Assembly (NCBI RefSeq): GCF_022700675.1
Contig: NZ_CP062182.1
Coordinates: forward strand, 2,604,001 to 2,668,000
DNA length: 64,000 nt
Direction: 5' to 3'
Source of the DNA: Acinetobacter sp. ASP199
GTDB taxonomy: Bacteria > Pseudomonadota > Gammaproteobacteria > Pseudomonadales > Moraxellaceae
Position 1 is the first letter of the stretch. Every line of letters starts with the position of its first letter. The notes below the pieces were generated by a model that did no database searches, had not been told where the DNA came from, and saw only the letters and a program-made list of their open reading frames with translations. The position numbers were made by a program, and so were the translations under genes. Positions 1 to 8,238 of the stretch are shown piece after piece.

Positions 1-24
1 AGTGAGCTTTGGCTCGCTTTTTAT
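1..24 (+). terminator. Intrinsic terminator of a gene upstream of the window
   Basis: A short hairpin (AGTGAGC, loop TTTG, GCTCGCT) is followed by a run of T. It probably closes a plus-strand gene that lies off the left edge. The 5' part may be cut by the window border. Confidence 0.6.
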
Positions 25-73
25 AGGCGTTTCATTTTATGATCAGATCAATAACAATTAATAAGTCAAGATC

Positions 74-364
74 ATGAAATACGTGGTTATTTTTAAAGCT
101 AAAATTAAAAAACTTGATCCTCTTTATTTTACCACAGCACAACAGTTACGCCAAAAAGCCTTAACTCAATATGGTTGTGTGCAGTTTGAAGCCTTAACTG
201 AAAGCCTGTCTGAAATTGCCCTGTCCTACTGGAATGATCTTTCAGACATACAGGCTTGGCATTTGGATGCTGAACATCATGTTGCACAGCAACTCGGGCA
301 CAGCACTTGGTATGAAAGTTTCAGTGTTGAAATCTGTAAGATATTACGTCACTACAACCACTAA
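74..364 (+). CDS. ABM-fold (antibiotic biosynthesis monooxygenase-like) protein
   Basis: A 96-residue single-domain protein that reads like the dimeric ABM alpha/beta ferredoxin-like fold: N-terminal strand MKYVVIFKAKI, a helix with LRQKALTQYGCVQFEAL, a strand with ISLSYW-type sequence (here EIALSYWND), then a helix starting at AWHLDAEHHVAQQLG. The W-x5-H and H-x2-A pattern is typical of small ABM proteins of unknown substrate, so an enzymatic role is not shown. No strong ribosome-binding site precedes the ATG. The stop overlaps the stop of the convergent TonB-family gene by four bases. No close partner suggests a pathway. Confidence 0.75.
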   Translation: MKYVVIFKAKIKKLDPLYFTTAQQLRQKALTQYGCVQFEALTESLSEIALSYWNDLSDIQAWHLDAEHHVAQQLGHSTWYESFSVEICKILRHYNH

Positions 365-1242
365 CGAACCTCAAACTCTGCTTCGGCCGGGTCAAAGCGC
401 CAGGTTCGGATAATGCGTAATTCTGAAATATCTTTCATTTTGCTATCAAATGCACCAAAGGGTGCTGCTTTACGCAAAGAGGTTTTCGCAGCTTCATCCA
501 GAATCTGATGCCCAGAAGACTCCAAGAGACGAATAGCACGAATCCCACCATTCTGATTAAGGATCACCATCAGACGTACATCTCCTGCCAGACGCTGGAT
601 ACGGGCAGATTCAGGATAAAAACGATTCCCATAAAATTCGACTTTTTGACGGAATTTTTCCAGATAAGCTGCGGATTCATCCTGCTTGGCCTGAATACCA
701 TCAACAGTTTTGATTTTCTGCTGACGGCTAAAATTTTTCTGGCGCTGCGTATATTGAGCTTCCAGACTAGCGACCATAGCAGCCTTGGCTTGAAACTGGC
801 TGTTGAGTTCTTCCTGACGTTTCTTACGCTGATGTTCTCCTGCCTGTTTCTGCCAGCTCATTGTCGTCATCAGGACTTTTTCTTCAAAGCTCAACTCTTG
901 TTTTTGTTGCAACATATCCTGGCTGTTTTGATTCGCCTCTTCTTTCCCCGCTGTTTGATCCGGCATCGGCAATGGAGCATCACTGGACATACGATGTGCT
1001 TCACGGAACTGACCCGAACCTTGTTGATCTGTCTGAGCAAGAAAATCCGCATGCTCGATTTTGTCATTACTGATTCGCAGACTGACTGCGATTTCCTTGG
1101 TCGAAGTATCCTGTTCCGATGGCATTCCAAACTGCAGCATTAAAATCATGATATGTAATAATGCAGCAATAGCTACAGCACTGCTAAAAATCGGATCTTT
1201 CCACCATGATTTAACCAAGGGCATCAGGGTCATTCTAGTCAC
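361..1242 (-). CDS. TonB-family protein (energy transducer-like)
   Basis: A 293-residue protein with one N-terminal membrane segment (about 18-39), a long polar Q/K/E-rich linker (about 45-195, predicted helical) and a C-terminal TonB domain (about 203-290) with the typical sequence YPESARIQRLAGDVRLMV followed by a GxIRAIRLLESSG-like turn. TonB proteins couple the inner-membrane ExbBD proton motor to outer-membrane receptors. No exbB, exbD or receptor gene is adjacent, so the partner is unknown. The linker is rich in Q, K and E rather than the usual proline repeats, so a TolA-like stiff helix is possible. The chosen GTG start is weak; ATG at 1233 is an alternative. Confidence 0.8.
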   Translation of the reverse strand: MTRMTLMPLVKSWWKDPIFSSAVAIAALLHIMILMLQFGMPSEQDTSTKEIAVSLRISNDKIEHADFLAQTDQQGSGQFREAHRMSSDAPLPMPDQTAGKEEANQNSQDMLQQKQELSFEEKVLMTTMSWQKQAGEHQRKKRQEELNSQFQAKAAMVASLEAQYTQRQKNFSRQQKIKTVDGIQAKQDESAAYLEKFRQKVEFYGNRFYPESARIQRLAGDVRLMVILNQNGGIRAIRLLESSGHQILDEAAKTSLRKAAPFGAFDSKMKDISELRIIRTWRFDPAEAEFEVR

Positions 1243-1491
1243 ATTTTCAGGCTCAGCCAGGAGCCTTTATCCTTAAGATCTTACAAAGAAAGTTGTTTAA
1301 TATATAAATATTGATATATCTTTCACTTTGAACAGGTAGTGAGACATATATCAAATCTTCTACGTTGTATAAACAAAACACTAAAAATGGTGCAATTTAT
1401 TTTGCTAAACTGCAAGCACACGCTCTTGTATTTTTTATACTTTTCGACAAGATACATGCTATCAAAAATATAGTTGCCAGGATGCTTCCAT

Positions 1492-2181
1492 ATGCAAACC
1501 ATCATTTCCAATATTTCCAGACGCATTCGCCAGATGTATCAGAAGGCGGAAGGGTTTATTGAAGATGAACGCGAGTTTTCCCTATCCCAAGTATTTTTGA
1601 ATGCAACTTTTCAGCGTTTTGTGACTGATAACGTCAAAGTCTTAAAAGATTTACATGCGGATCTGCATGAAGACTGGTTACGCTTATACGCAACGCTTGA
1701 TTATAATGGCATGATCATTACTCTTTCTGTTGACCTGAAACTGGTACAGATGGAACTCAACAAAGACCGTCAGCTGATTGTTTTTGAACAGATTAGTGAT
1801 ACCCAGCTAATTGATGCCAAATATCCAAATGTGTTCTATAAACTCGGTGTACGTTGTGCCCTATTCTTCTATCAGCGCATTTTGAATAAAGACCCTCTTG
1901 GTATGATTCTGGAAAAGCTGGGTGTCATTAAAGTTGTCGATGACCTGTTACATTTAGATCTTAACCGTTGGCTCGGTAAAAGCCGATCAGTGATAGATAC
2001 CTTGTCTAAAGTGCATATCAATCATGCCGTATTACGTGAAGCAGAACTGGTCGTCATTGGGAATGTAAATCTAGCAGCCCTGTTCAGAAAGCTTTCTCAA
2101 GAGAAAGAAGAAAGCTGGGATGATGCAGATGAATTTAGTGAAAATCAGGTCACACCGATCAAGCAGAAACAAGATTCATAA
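1492..2181 (+). CDS. Conserved hypothetical protein, probably cytosolic
   Basis: A 229-residue protein that I do not recognise. It starts with a basic amphipathic stretch (MQTIISNISRRIRQMYQKAEGF) and has no signal peptide or clear membrane span. The middle alternates strand-like and helix-like segments (LRLYATLDYNGMIITLSVDLKLVQ), and the C-terminus is acidic and charged. I chose the ATG at 1492 over the in-frame TTG at 1474 because an AGGA motif lies about 9 bases before it. It stands alone, divergent from the TonB-family gene across about 250 bp of AT-rich DNA that probably holds both promoters. Lipid-binding is conceivable but not supported. Confidence 0.7.
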   Translation: MQTIISNISRRIRQMYQKAEGFIEDEREFSLSQVFLNATFQRFVTDNVKVLKDLHADLHEDWLRLYATLDYNGMIITLSVDLKLVQMELNKDRQLIVFEQISDTQLIDAKYPNVFYKLGVRCALFFYQRILNKDPLGMILEKLGVIKVVDDLLHLDLNRWLGKSRSVIDTLSKVHINHAVLREAELVVIGNVNLAALFRKLSQEKEESWDDADEFSENQVTPIKQKQDS

Positions 2182-2328
2182 CATGTTTAAGTAGTGAAAT
2201 GACAATGAAAAAACATGAATGATACACTTCTACGAATTCTGTCAGTTCATTCTCCCTTCACATTTTGAGCCGATAATAAAAGTTTGGCAGAAGTGACTGA
2301 CTGCCCTTTCATACAGGAAAATTCACTT

Positions 2329-3042
2329 ATGGCACAACACTTAATTAAAACTATTGGTATGACTGCAGGACTGACCACAGCACTGGTATTCACAGGCATG
2401 TCCAGTCAAGCGTTTGCCATGAGCCCATTTCAGGCAACTTATCAGTTTAGCTACAATGGCAAGAACATGGGATCAGCCACACGTACCTTAACCAAGTCAG
2501 GTAACAACTGGACTTATGTATTTGCAGCCAAGGCTGCCGCGATTGCTTCTGCGACAGAAACCAGTCACTTTACTTTTAACAATGGCAAGATTAGTTCTAG
2601 TAACTTTAGCCGTAGCAGCAAGGTATTGGTCCATAACAATACCATGAGTATCAGGTTCAATCCGTCCTCTAAAACTATTAGCACAAAAAAAGATGACAAG
2701 GCACGTTCCTTTGCCTGGAGAGATGGTGCACTAGATGAATTAAATGCCGAATTACAGATCCGTGAAGACCTAAAAGCTTCTGGTTTAAAAAGTAATTATT
2801 ACATTGCAGATGCTAAAGAACTGGAAGCACGTAAATTTGTTAAACAGGGCACGGAAAATATCAAAACCAGTTACGGCACCTTTAGCACCATGAAAGTCGT
2901 AATGAGACATGATAAGCCAGGACGCGAAACTATCTTCTGGTTAGCTCCAAAACTTGATTATTTACCAGTCAAGGTAGCGCATGTCGACAAAAAAACTTCA
3001 TATGGTTTGTTACTGACGGGCTATAAAGGTCCCACGCACTAA
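2329..3042 (+). CDS. DUF3108-type exported protein
   Basis: A 237-residue exported protein. A signal peptide covers about residues 1-30 and ends at SSQAFA. The mature part begins SPFQATYQFSYNGKNMGSATRTL, which is the opening pattern of DUF3108 proteins (a periplasmic beta-rich domain), and ends with the strand pair DYLPVKVAHVDKKTSYGLLLTGYKG that also fits the family. The molecular function of DUF3108 is not established. ATG 2329 was chosen because the upstream TTG frame would place 15 polar residues ahead of a perfect signal peptide. It precedes xpt by 89 bp and may be read with it. Confidence 0.8.
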   Translation: MAQHLIKTIGMTAGLTTALVFTGMSSQAFAMSPFQATYQFSYNGKNMGSATRTLTKSGNNWTYVFAAKAAAIASATETSHFTFNNGKISSSNFSRSSKVLVHNNTMSIRFNPSSKTISTKKDDKARSFAWRDGALDELNAELQIREDLKASGLKSNYYIADAKELEARKFVKQGTENIKTSYGTFSTMKVVMRHDKPGRETIFWLAPKLDYLPVKVAHVDKKTSYGLLLTGYKGPTH

Positions 3043-3076
3043 GTATTTTTAACGATTTTTGCTTGATTTTTTCCGA

Positions 3077-3707
<631 letters not shown>

Positions 3708-3726
3708 AATTGCAAACGGAATTTCA

Positions 3727-3754
3727 AAGAGCGCCTCGGCGCTCTTTTTTTTCT
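3727..3754 (+). terminator. Intrinsic terminator after xpt
   Basis: AAGAGCGCC and GGCGCTCTT form a GC-rich stem with a two-base loop, followed by an uninterrupted T run. Confidence 0.92.
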
Positions 3755-3849
3755 TGTCTGAACAATTATTTATTCAATTCTGAAACAAACGACCTCGCTA
3801 TAGTTAGCTGAGATTCCGATGAAAAAATGACTATTTCCCTAAATTATTG

Positions 3850-3890
3850 GATAAAATAAAAGGTCTAACTATCTGCCAATAGTTAGACCT
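3850..3890 (-). terminator. Terminator of the Hfa-like operon
   Basis: A perfect 12-bp inverted repeat (AGGTCTAACTAT at 3861-3872, ATAGTTAGACCT at 3879-3890, 6-base loop). Read on the minus strand it is followed by TTTTATTTTAT, so it ends the transcript of the three secretion genes. Confidence 0.85.
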
Positions 3891-3914
3891 GTAAGAAAAT
3901 TAAGCAAAGTTCTA

Positions 3915-4580
3915 TTATTCTCCTACTGTCACAGTAATACTTCCAGTATTTACTGCACCGATCGCAGTAGTAGTAATACTGTTAGTCACGCTATTATCCA
4001 CACCTGTTGCAATCGCACTTACAGAAGCATCAATTGCACCAGCATTATAAGCAATATTCGCTACACTATAATTGCTTAAAGTTTCATTGATTTCCTCACT
4101 GAAACTACTATCCATTGTTGTGCTCAAAGTGTCAGAGATATCTGCACTTTGTGCAAGATCTGATGTTGAGACATCATCCGAGAAACTATCATCTAGGGTA
4201 TTCAATTCAGTGTATTCAGAGTCCAAAGTTTCATTTAATGTATCTGAAGTCACTCTACTCAAACTACCTTGCGCGATCTCAATACTACCTGTATTAGCTG
4301 CACCAATTGCTGTAGTTTCAATTGTATTTTCAACTGTATTAACGACCTCTTGAGTATCTGTGCCTAGATCAGCATAAGCCTCTGTATTAACACTTGCATT
4401 AATATCAGCACTATTAACAGCCAGATTCAGGGCAGATCCATTTTCGACCTGCTGGGAAATTGCATCCAGAGATGCCTGTAAACCGGTATCTACCTCTACA
4501 TTTGTGTCTTGAGCATATGCCATACCTGCACCAGACAGGAAGGTGACGGATAAAGCGATTGTTTTGATCGTGTTTTTCAT
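3915..4580 (-). CDS. Secreted repeat protein, HfaD-like candidate adhesin
   Basis: A 221-residue exported protein. The signal peptide spans about 1-23 (cut after AYA). The mature chain is very acidic and rich in N, S, T, A and V, with no cysteine. It contains an internal duplication: residues about 49-100 (NLAVNSADINASV ... TTAIGAANTGSI) resemble 171-215 (NIAYNAGAIDASV ... TTAIGAVNTGSI), separated by an S/D/T/L-rich spacer. This suits a beta-rich surface adhesin. It is the last gene of a minus-strand operon after a CsgG/HfaB-like exporter, which is the position of hfaD in the Caulobacter hfaABD cluster. I could not align it to HfaD, so the name rests on context, secretion signal and repeat style. 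It ends just before a strong terminator. Confidence 0.6.
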   Translation of the reverse strand: MKNTIKTIALSVTFLSGAGMAYAQDTNVEVDTGLQASLDAISQQVENGSALNLAVNSADINASVNTEAYADLGTDTQEVVNTVENTIETTAIGAANTGSIEIAQGSLSRVTSDTLNETLDSEYTELNTLDDSFSDDVSTSDLAQSADISDTLSTTMDSSFSEEINETLSNYSVANIAYNAGAIDASVSAIATGVDNSVTNSITTTAIGAVNTGSITVTVGE

Positions 4581-4663
4581 CTTTGTTTTTCCTTTTCTAG
4601 TTTTGAAGTACTCCTCGCTCAGTACTTCTTTTGATCATGGGAGCGAGCCCATTTGTGAAACTA

Positions 4664-5866
4664 TTAATCCCGCAACGTGCTTGACCAATAGTTTTCAACA
4701 ACCTCAGGATTGGCATCCCACAGCATGGATGTCTTCTCCTCATCTTTTTCTTTACTGTTTTTGTCCTGTGTCTCTTTTTCTTCTCGTGTTTTGTCTGAAG
4801 AAGCTGGAGACTGTTGTTTACTGATATATTTAATGAGATCCTGTTTACTCACTTCCGGTTCTGGATCAGGATTTTGAATGACTTCAGATTCTTTGTTTTT
4901 TGGTTCTTTGGTATCTTTACTCGGCGTATTGGTCGATTTGTTTTTCTCTTGAGATTGTTGAATATCGTCCGAGCTTAATTCCTGAACGGGGGTACTGGAA
5001 TCTAGATTATTTTGTTGCTGACTTTTCTTATACTTATGCAAAGCAACCGAACTTCGGGTTAGGTTTAAACGACCAAATTCTGGTGGAATTTCTGCCCGGC
5101 ACTTCTCAAATACTGGAGGTGGAACGACTTGACTCAGTAATTCAAAAGTGGCCAGATTCAACATCTGCCGTAAAGCAAAATTCGTCGCTTCACGCTCACC
5201 TTTTCCGATCTGAATATTTAGCAAGGTACGACCAGTAAATCTTCCTGCACTGATTCCATAATCTTGTGCAGCAATCTGTTTCTGTAATGAGACATTCGCG
5301 ACGACTTTACTGCTGCGTGTATCAGTTAGGGAGAGATCTAAACCCACCATAATTCGGGTTTGACTGTAATTCGGTCCAACACCTGCAATCTGCATATCTA
5401 AACCGCCACCTGGAATAAAATCTAGGCTATTAATGCTGCCAGTCACATAATAATCAGAAGCTTGGATTTGTCTGGGATCGCGAATCCCCCATTTTGCTTC
5501 ACTTTCAATGATACGAGGGTCACGCCGGTTCATTACACTGACCCCAGACTGAAACAAGGCGGATTGCACCATATCTCCTGCACCTTGGGTCACCATTTTT
5601 CCACTACCACCATTGGTTACGACATCTTTACCTGTCTGGTCTAAAATCGCACCTACAGAAAAGCTGATGTCATTACGTAATTGTCCCTTTAAGCAGGATA
5701 GCGCCATATCAAATGGGGTAAAAATATCGGTAATGGGAGGACCTTGGACTAGTTCCACTGGCTTTGAATTTGAAGATGCCAAGCCGGTACAGCCCGTCAA
5801 GGAGTGAGTAAAGATAAAAATGATACTGGCAGAAGATAAAGACCTTCCATACGGGAAATTCAACAT
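4664..5866 (-). CDS. CsgG/HfaB-family outer-membrane lipoprotein
   Basis: A 400-residue lipoprotein: hydrophobic leader, then the lipobox LTGC with acylated Cys26. Residues about 45-250 form a CsgG-type domain (DMALSCLKGQL; VGAILDQTGK; GAGDMVQSALFQSGVSVMNR; SDYYVTGSINSLDF; RIMVGLDLSLTDTRSSKVV; ATNFALRQMLNLATFELL). In CsgG this family forms the multimeric pore that exports curli subunits; in HfaB it exports and anchors holdfast attachment proteins. The C-terminal 120 residues (about 280-400) are a charged low-complexity tail rich in S, K, E, D, Q and P, absent from curli CsgG. The ATG overlaps the end of the upstream secreted-protein gene by 7 bases, which points to translational coupling. The tail could reach the periplasm or peptidoglycan. 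Confidence 0.82.
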   Translation of the reverse strand: MLNFPYGRSLSSASIIFIFTHSLTGCTGLASSNSKPVELVQGPPITDIFTPFDMALSCLKGQLRNDISFSVGAILDQTGKDVVTNGGSGKMVTQGAGDMVQSALFQSGVSVMNRRDPRIIESEAKWGIRDPRQIQASDYYVTGSINSLDFIPGGGLDMQIAGVGPNYSQTRIMVGLDLSLTDTRSSKVVANVSLQKQIAAQDYGISAGRFTGRTLLNIQIGKGEREATNFALRQMLNLATFELLSQVVPPPVFEKCRAEIPPEFGRLNLTRSSVALHKYKKSQQQNNLDSSTPVQELSSDDIQQSQEKNKSTNTPSKDTKEPKNKESEVIQNPDPEPEVSKQDLIKYISKQQSPASSDKTREEKETQDKNSKEKDEEKTSMLWDANPEVVENYWSSTLRD

Positions 5867-6243
5867 AGTGTTTCTCCCGGCTGGTTACTCACATTTGGGC
5901 AGCGTGGTGAATTCTGATTGGAATTAGAACTGACTGGCGCTTCATTAAATAATTCACTGGAAATATCTACACTATTTTCTGAACCATCAATCGCAATATT
6001 GTGAGTTGGGGTATTTACAGTTCCGATTGAATTTGAAGAGGTGTTATATACTGTCGTTCTTGCTTTTCCAAAACTCTCATAATAATCAGACTCTCTGAGT
6101 TCGATCAGATTTGCCTGTGCCAGATTCTCGTTAGAACGTGCAGGTGATGCTTTCCAGCGCTGAGTCCACTCATCTGATGTCGCATGAGCGTTACTCAAAA
6201 GAAACAAACACAATAAACCCGCCTTGATTACCAATATTTTCAT
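5860..6243 (-). CDS. Small secreted protein, HfaA-like
   Basis: A 127-residue exported protein, first gene of the operon. The signal peptide covers about 1-21 (ends NAHA). The mature part has an N/S/T-rich core (VYNTSSNSIGTVNTPTHNIAIDGSENSVDIS) with strand-turn character and two cysteines near the C-terminus that could pair. Size, export signal and position just before a CsgG/HfaB homologue match HfaA of the hfaABD set. It lacks the curlin S-x5-Q-x-G-x-N-x5-Q repeats, so it is not a standard CsgA. An AAGGG motif lies close before the ATG at 6243. Function inferred from context only. Confidence 0.6.
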   Translation of the reverse strand: MKILVIKAGLLCLFLLSNAHATSDEWTQRWKASPARSNENLAQANLIELRESDYYESFGKARTTVYNTSSNSIGTVNTPTHNIAIDGSENSVDISSELFNEAPVSSNSNQNSPRCPNVSNQPGETLC

Positions 6244-7085
6244 ACCCTTAGTATCCTCTGATTTAGTATGTTTATTTGAGTTCTGCTTAATTAAGATTTA
6301 ATTTATCTGACAAAAATTAAATCATATTAAAAATTAAAAATTACATTTTATTATTCTTCACATATTTTTTATTTCCACCAAAATTTAAATTATTGATTTT
6401 ATTTAAAATAAATTATTTCCATCAATTCCATTAATTATAAAAAATGTTTTATAAATCTTATCAAAATATAAATTTATTTTTCAAAATAATATTTTAAAAA
6501 TATTTATAAATATAGGGAAAATATTTTAATTAAGAAAATATTTATGGTGATTTTCACGATCAATTATTAATAATTTTTCATTTTATAAAAGCTTATATTT
6601 TAATCAATATTAACAAATCATGTTATTAAGAAATATAATTAACCAATTATAATAAAGGCTATTTTTTAAATGTAATTTTTTACCTTTTTAAAAAATATAA
6701 AAATAAAACTCACATATAGATACTTAATACATCCATTAAAGATGACTTAATTTCAATTTATGATGATCATGTTATTTAGTGTAAAAAGATGACAAGTAAA
6801 TTATTTTATAAGGAATAGAAAAGATACTTGGAGAACATTATTTTTAGTATCTATAGATCACAAGGCAGCTAAAAATTTAAAGAATTTTCGAGATAGATTT
6901 AGACACTAAATAATTTACAGCACAAATACAAAGCCTTATCAAAGTCTCCTCTACAATCAAAATTGGCAGGAAATGTCCCTGACATCAAAACATAGGACAG
7001 ACATACTGTAGCGCTGTCATATATTCACCTGATTAGGAAAAATGACAAATCATAAATAGGCTGAACATACAGCCCATAACAATCA
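6244..7085. other. Long AT-rich intergenic region upstream of the Hfa-like operon
   Basis: An 842-bp stretch without a convincing gene on either strand. From about 6290 to 6720 it is extremely AT-rich (several 60-base lines hold only 6-8 G or C), with many A and T tracts. It must carry the promoter of the minus-strand secretion operon and, at its right end, that of the zinc-ribbon gene. An AGATACT/AGTATCT inverted repeat lies near 6823-6855. Such composition is typical of DNA bound and silenced by H-NS-type proteins. Confidence 0.6.
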
Positions 7086-7100
7086 TTGATGGAATACCCT

Positions 7101-7517
7101 ATGCAATGTCCTAAATGTGGCTCAACAGATATTGAACAACGTGATCATGAGCAAAATCTGAAAAAAATTGGCGGTCTACTCATGACATCCGCAGGTGCAA
7201 CGGCAGGAACCGTAGGTGGCGCAGCTTCAGGTGCATCGATTGGTGCAGCGATCGGGACTGTGGCAGGCCCACTCGGTGTAATTGTCGGCGGAACAGTTGG
7301 AACTTTCGTTGGTGCAATTAGTGTCGGGATCACAGGTGGTGTGGTCGGTAACTTCCTGGGCAAAAAAGCTGGTGTAACCGTGGATCGCAACCTGTTTCTA
7401 GATTATCGTTGTCTGAAGTGCAAACATCGCTTTAATACTCAGACAACAGCTGCTCAGGCACTTGAAGTGAATAAAGAAGATGCTCAAGCATCAAATGATC
7501 AGGACAATAAAGACTAA
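7101..7517 (+). CDS. Glycine-zipper protein with a split zinc ribbon
   Basis: A protein of about 138 residues. CPKC lies at the N-terminus (Cys3, Cys6) and CLKC near the C-terminus (about Cys104, Cys107), so the two pairs can build one zinc ribbon. Between them, residues about 24-92 are a Gly/Ala/Val-rich segment with GxxxG repeats typical of membrane-embedded glycine-zipper hairpins. Likely an inner-membrane protein with a cytosolic zinc site; function unknown. In-frame starts at 7086 (TTG) and 7089 (ATG) are possible; 7101 gives the canonical MxCPxCG opening. The end of the gene forms a hairpin with the following bases. Confidence 0.72.
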   Translation: MQCPKCGSTDIEQRDHEQNLKKIGGLLMTSAGATAGTVGGAASGASIGAAIGTVAGPLGVIVGGTVGTFVGAISVGITGGVVGNFLGKKAGVTVDRNLFLDYRCLKCKHRFNTQTTAAQALEVNKEDAQASNDQDNKD

Positions 7518-7531
7518 AGCTTATTGTCCTA
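7500..7531. other. Hairpin at the convergent gene ends
   Basis: AGGACAATAA (7500-7509) and TTATTGTCCT (7522-7531) are perfect arms spanning the stop codon of the zinc-ribbon gene. There is no T run on either side. It could act as a weak bidirectional terminator between this gene and wrbA. Confidence 0.4.
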
Positions 7532-7542
7532 ATTGAGAGGGA

Positions 7543-8139
7543 TCAGACCTGATTTAACTTTAAAGTCACTTCTGCCAAGCGCTTACCTTGTGCTTCACAC
7601 AGTGCCTTTTCATCCTGGCTCAGTGCCTGATCATGGCGTGCACCACTGACATGGCTGGCACCGTAGGGTGTACCACCCGTTTTAGTATTTGACAGGGCTG
7701 GAATAGCATTACTGAGTCCCATGATCATCATACCGTGATGGAACAACGGCGGAAGCATACTGAGCAATGTACTTTCCTGACCACCATGCATTGCACCAGA
7801 AGCTGTGAACACACATGCCGGTTTAGCATGCAATGCACCATTCAGCCACAGACTGGTGGTCTGGTCCCAGAAATATTTCATTTCAGCAGCCATATTGCCA
7901 AAACGTGTTGGCGAACCCACTGCCAAAGCAGAACAGTTCGCCAGTTCGTCTAGCGTACAGTAGATATCCCCTTCTGCTGGAATACTCGGCTCTGCTTCTT
8001 TCACCACCGTAGAAAGATTGGGTACCGTTCTGATCTTGACTACCATACCAGCAGACTCTACCCCATTGGCAATCAGATGTGCCATCTCGCGGACTGAACC
8101 ATATTTGCTGTAATATAAAACAAGGACATAAGGTTGCAT
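7543..8139 (-). CDS. wrbA: WrbA-type NAD(P)H:quinone oxidoreductase
   Basis: A flavodoxin-fold protein of 198 residues, the normal WrbA length. It binds FMN and reduces quinones by two electrons, a cytosolic oxidative-stress function. The FMN phosphate loop is at the N-terminus (LVLYYSKYGSVREMA); the second FMN loop is SPTRFGNMAAEMKYFWDQT; the WrbA-typical GALHAKPACVFTASGAMHGGQEST and GGTPYGASHVSG loops follow. The ATG at 8139 is preferred over the upstream in-frame ATG at 8154 because it gives the family's usual short N-terminus. Confidence 0.9.
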   Translation of the reverse strand: MQPYVLVLYYSKYGSVREMAHLIANGVESAGMVVKIRTVPNLSTVVKEAEPSIPAEGDIYCTLDELANCSALAVGSPTRFGNMAAEMKYFWDQTTSLWLNGALHAKPACVFTASGAMHGGQESTLLSMLPPLFHHGMMIMGLSNAIPALSNTKTGGTPYGASHVSGARHDQALSQDEKALCEAQGKRLAEVTLKLNQV

Positions 8140-8238
8140 AATGTGAATGTTCAATACTTAAAAACAAAACTATACTGTATTTTTGGGTAAGCTAAACTAG
8201 AAAATTCATGATGTATAAAAAATTGAGACAACAAGCGC

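Noticed and set aside
508..1143. Long plus-strand open frame of 211 codons
   Set aside because: It lies entirely antisense to the TonB-family gene, has a low-complexity hydrophobic translation and no ribosome-binding site.
3915..6243. Classical curli operon
   Set aside because: The secreted proteins lack the curlin Q/N repeat pattern and csgB, D, E, F are absent; only the CsgG-like pore is shared.
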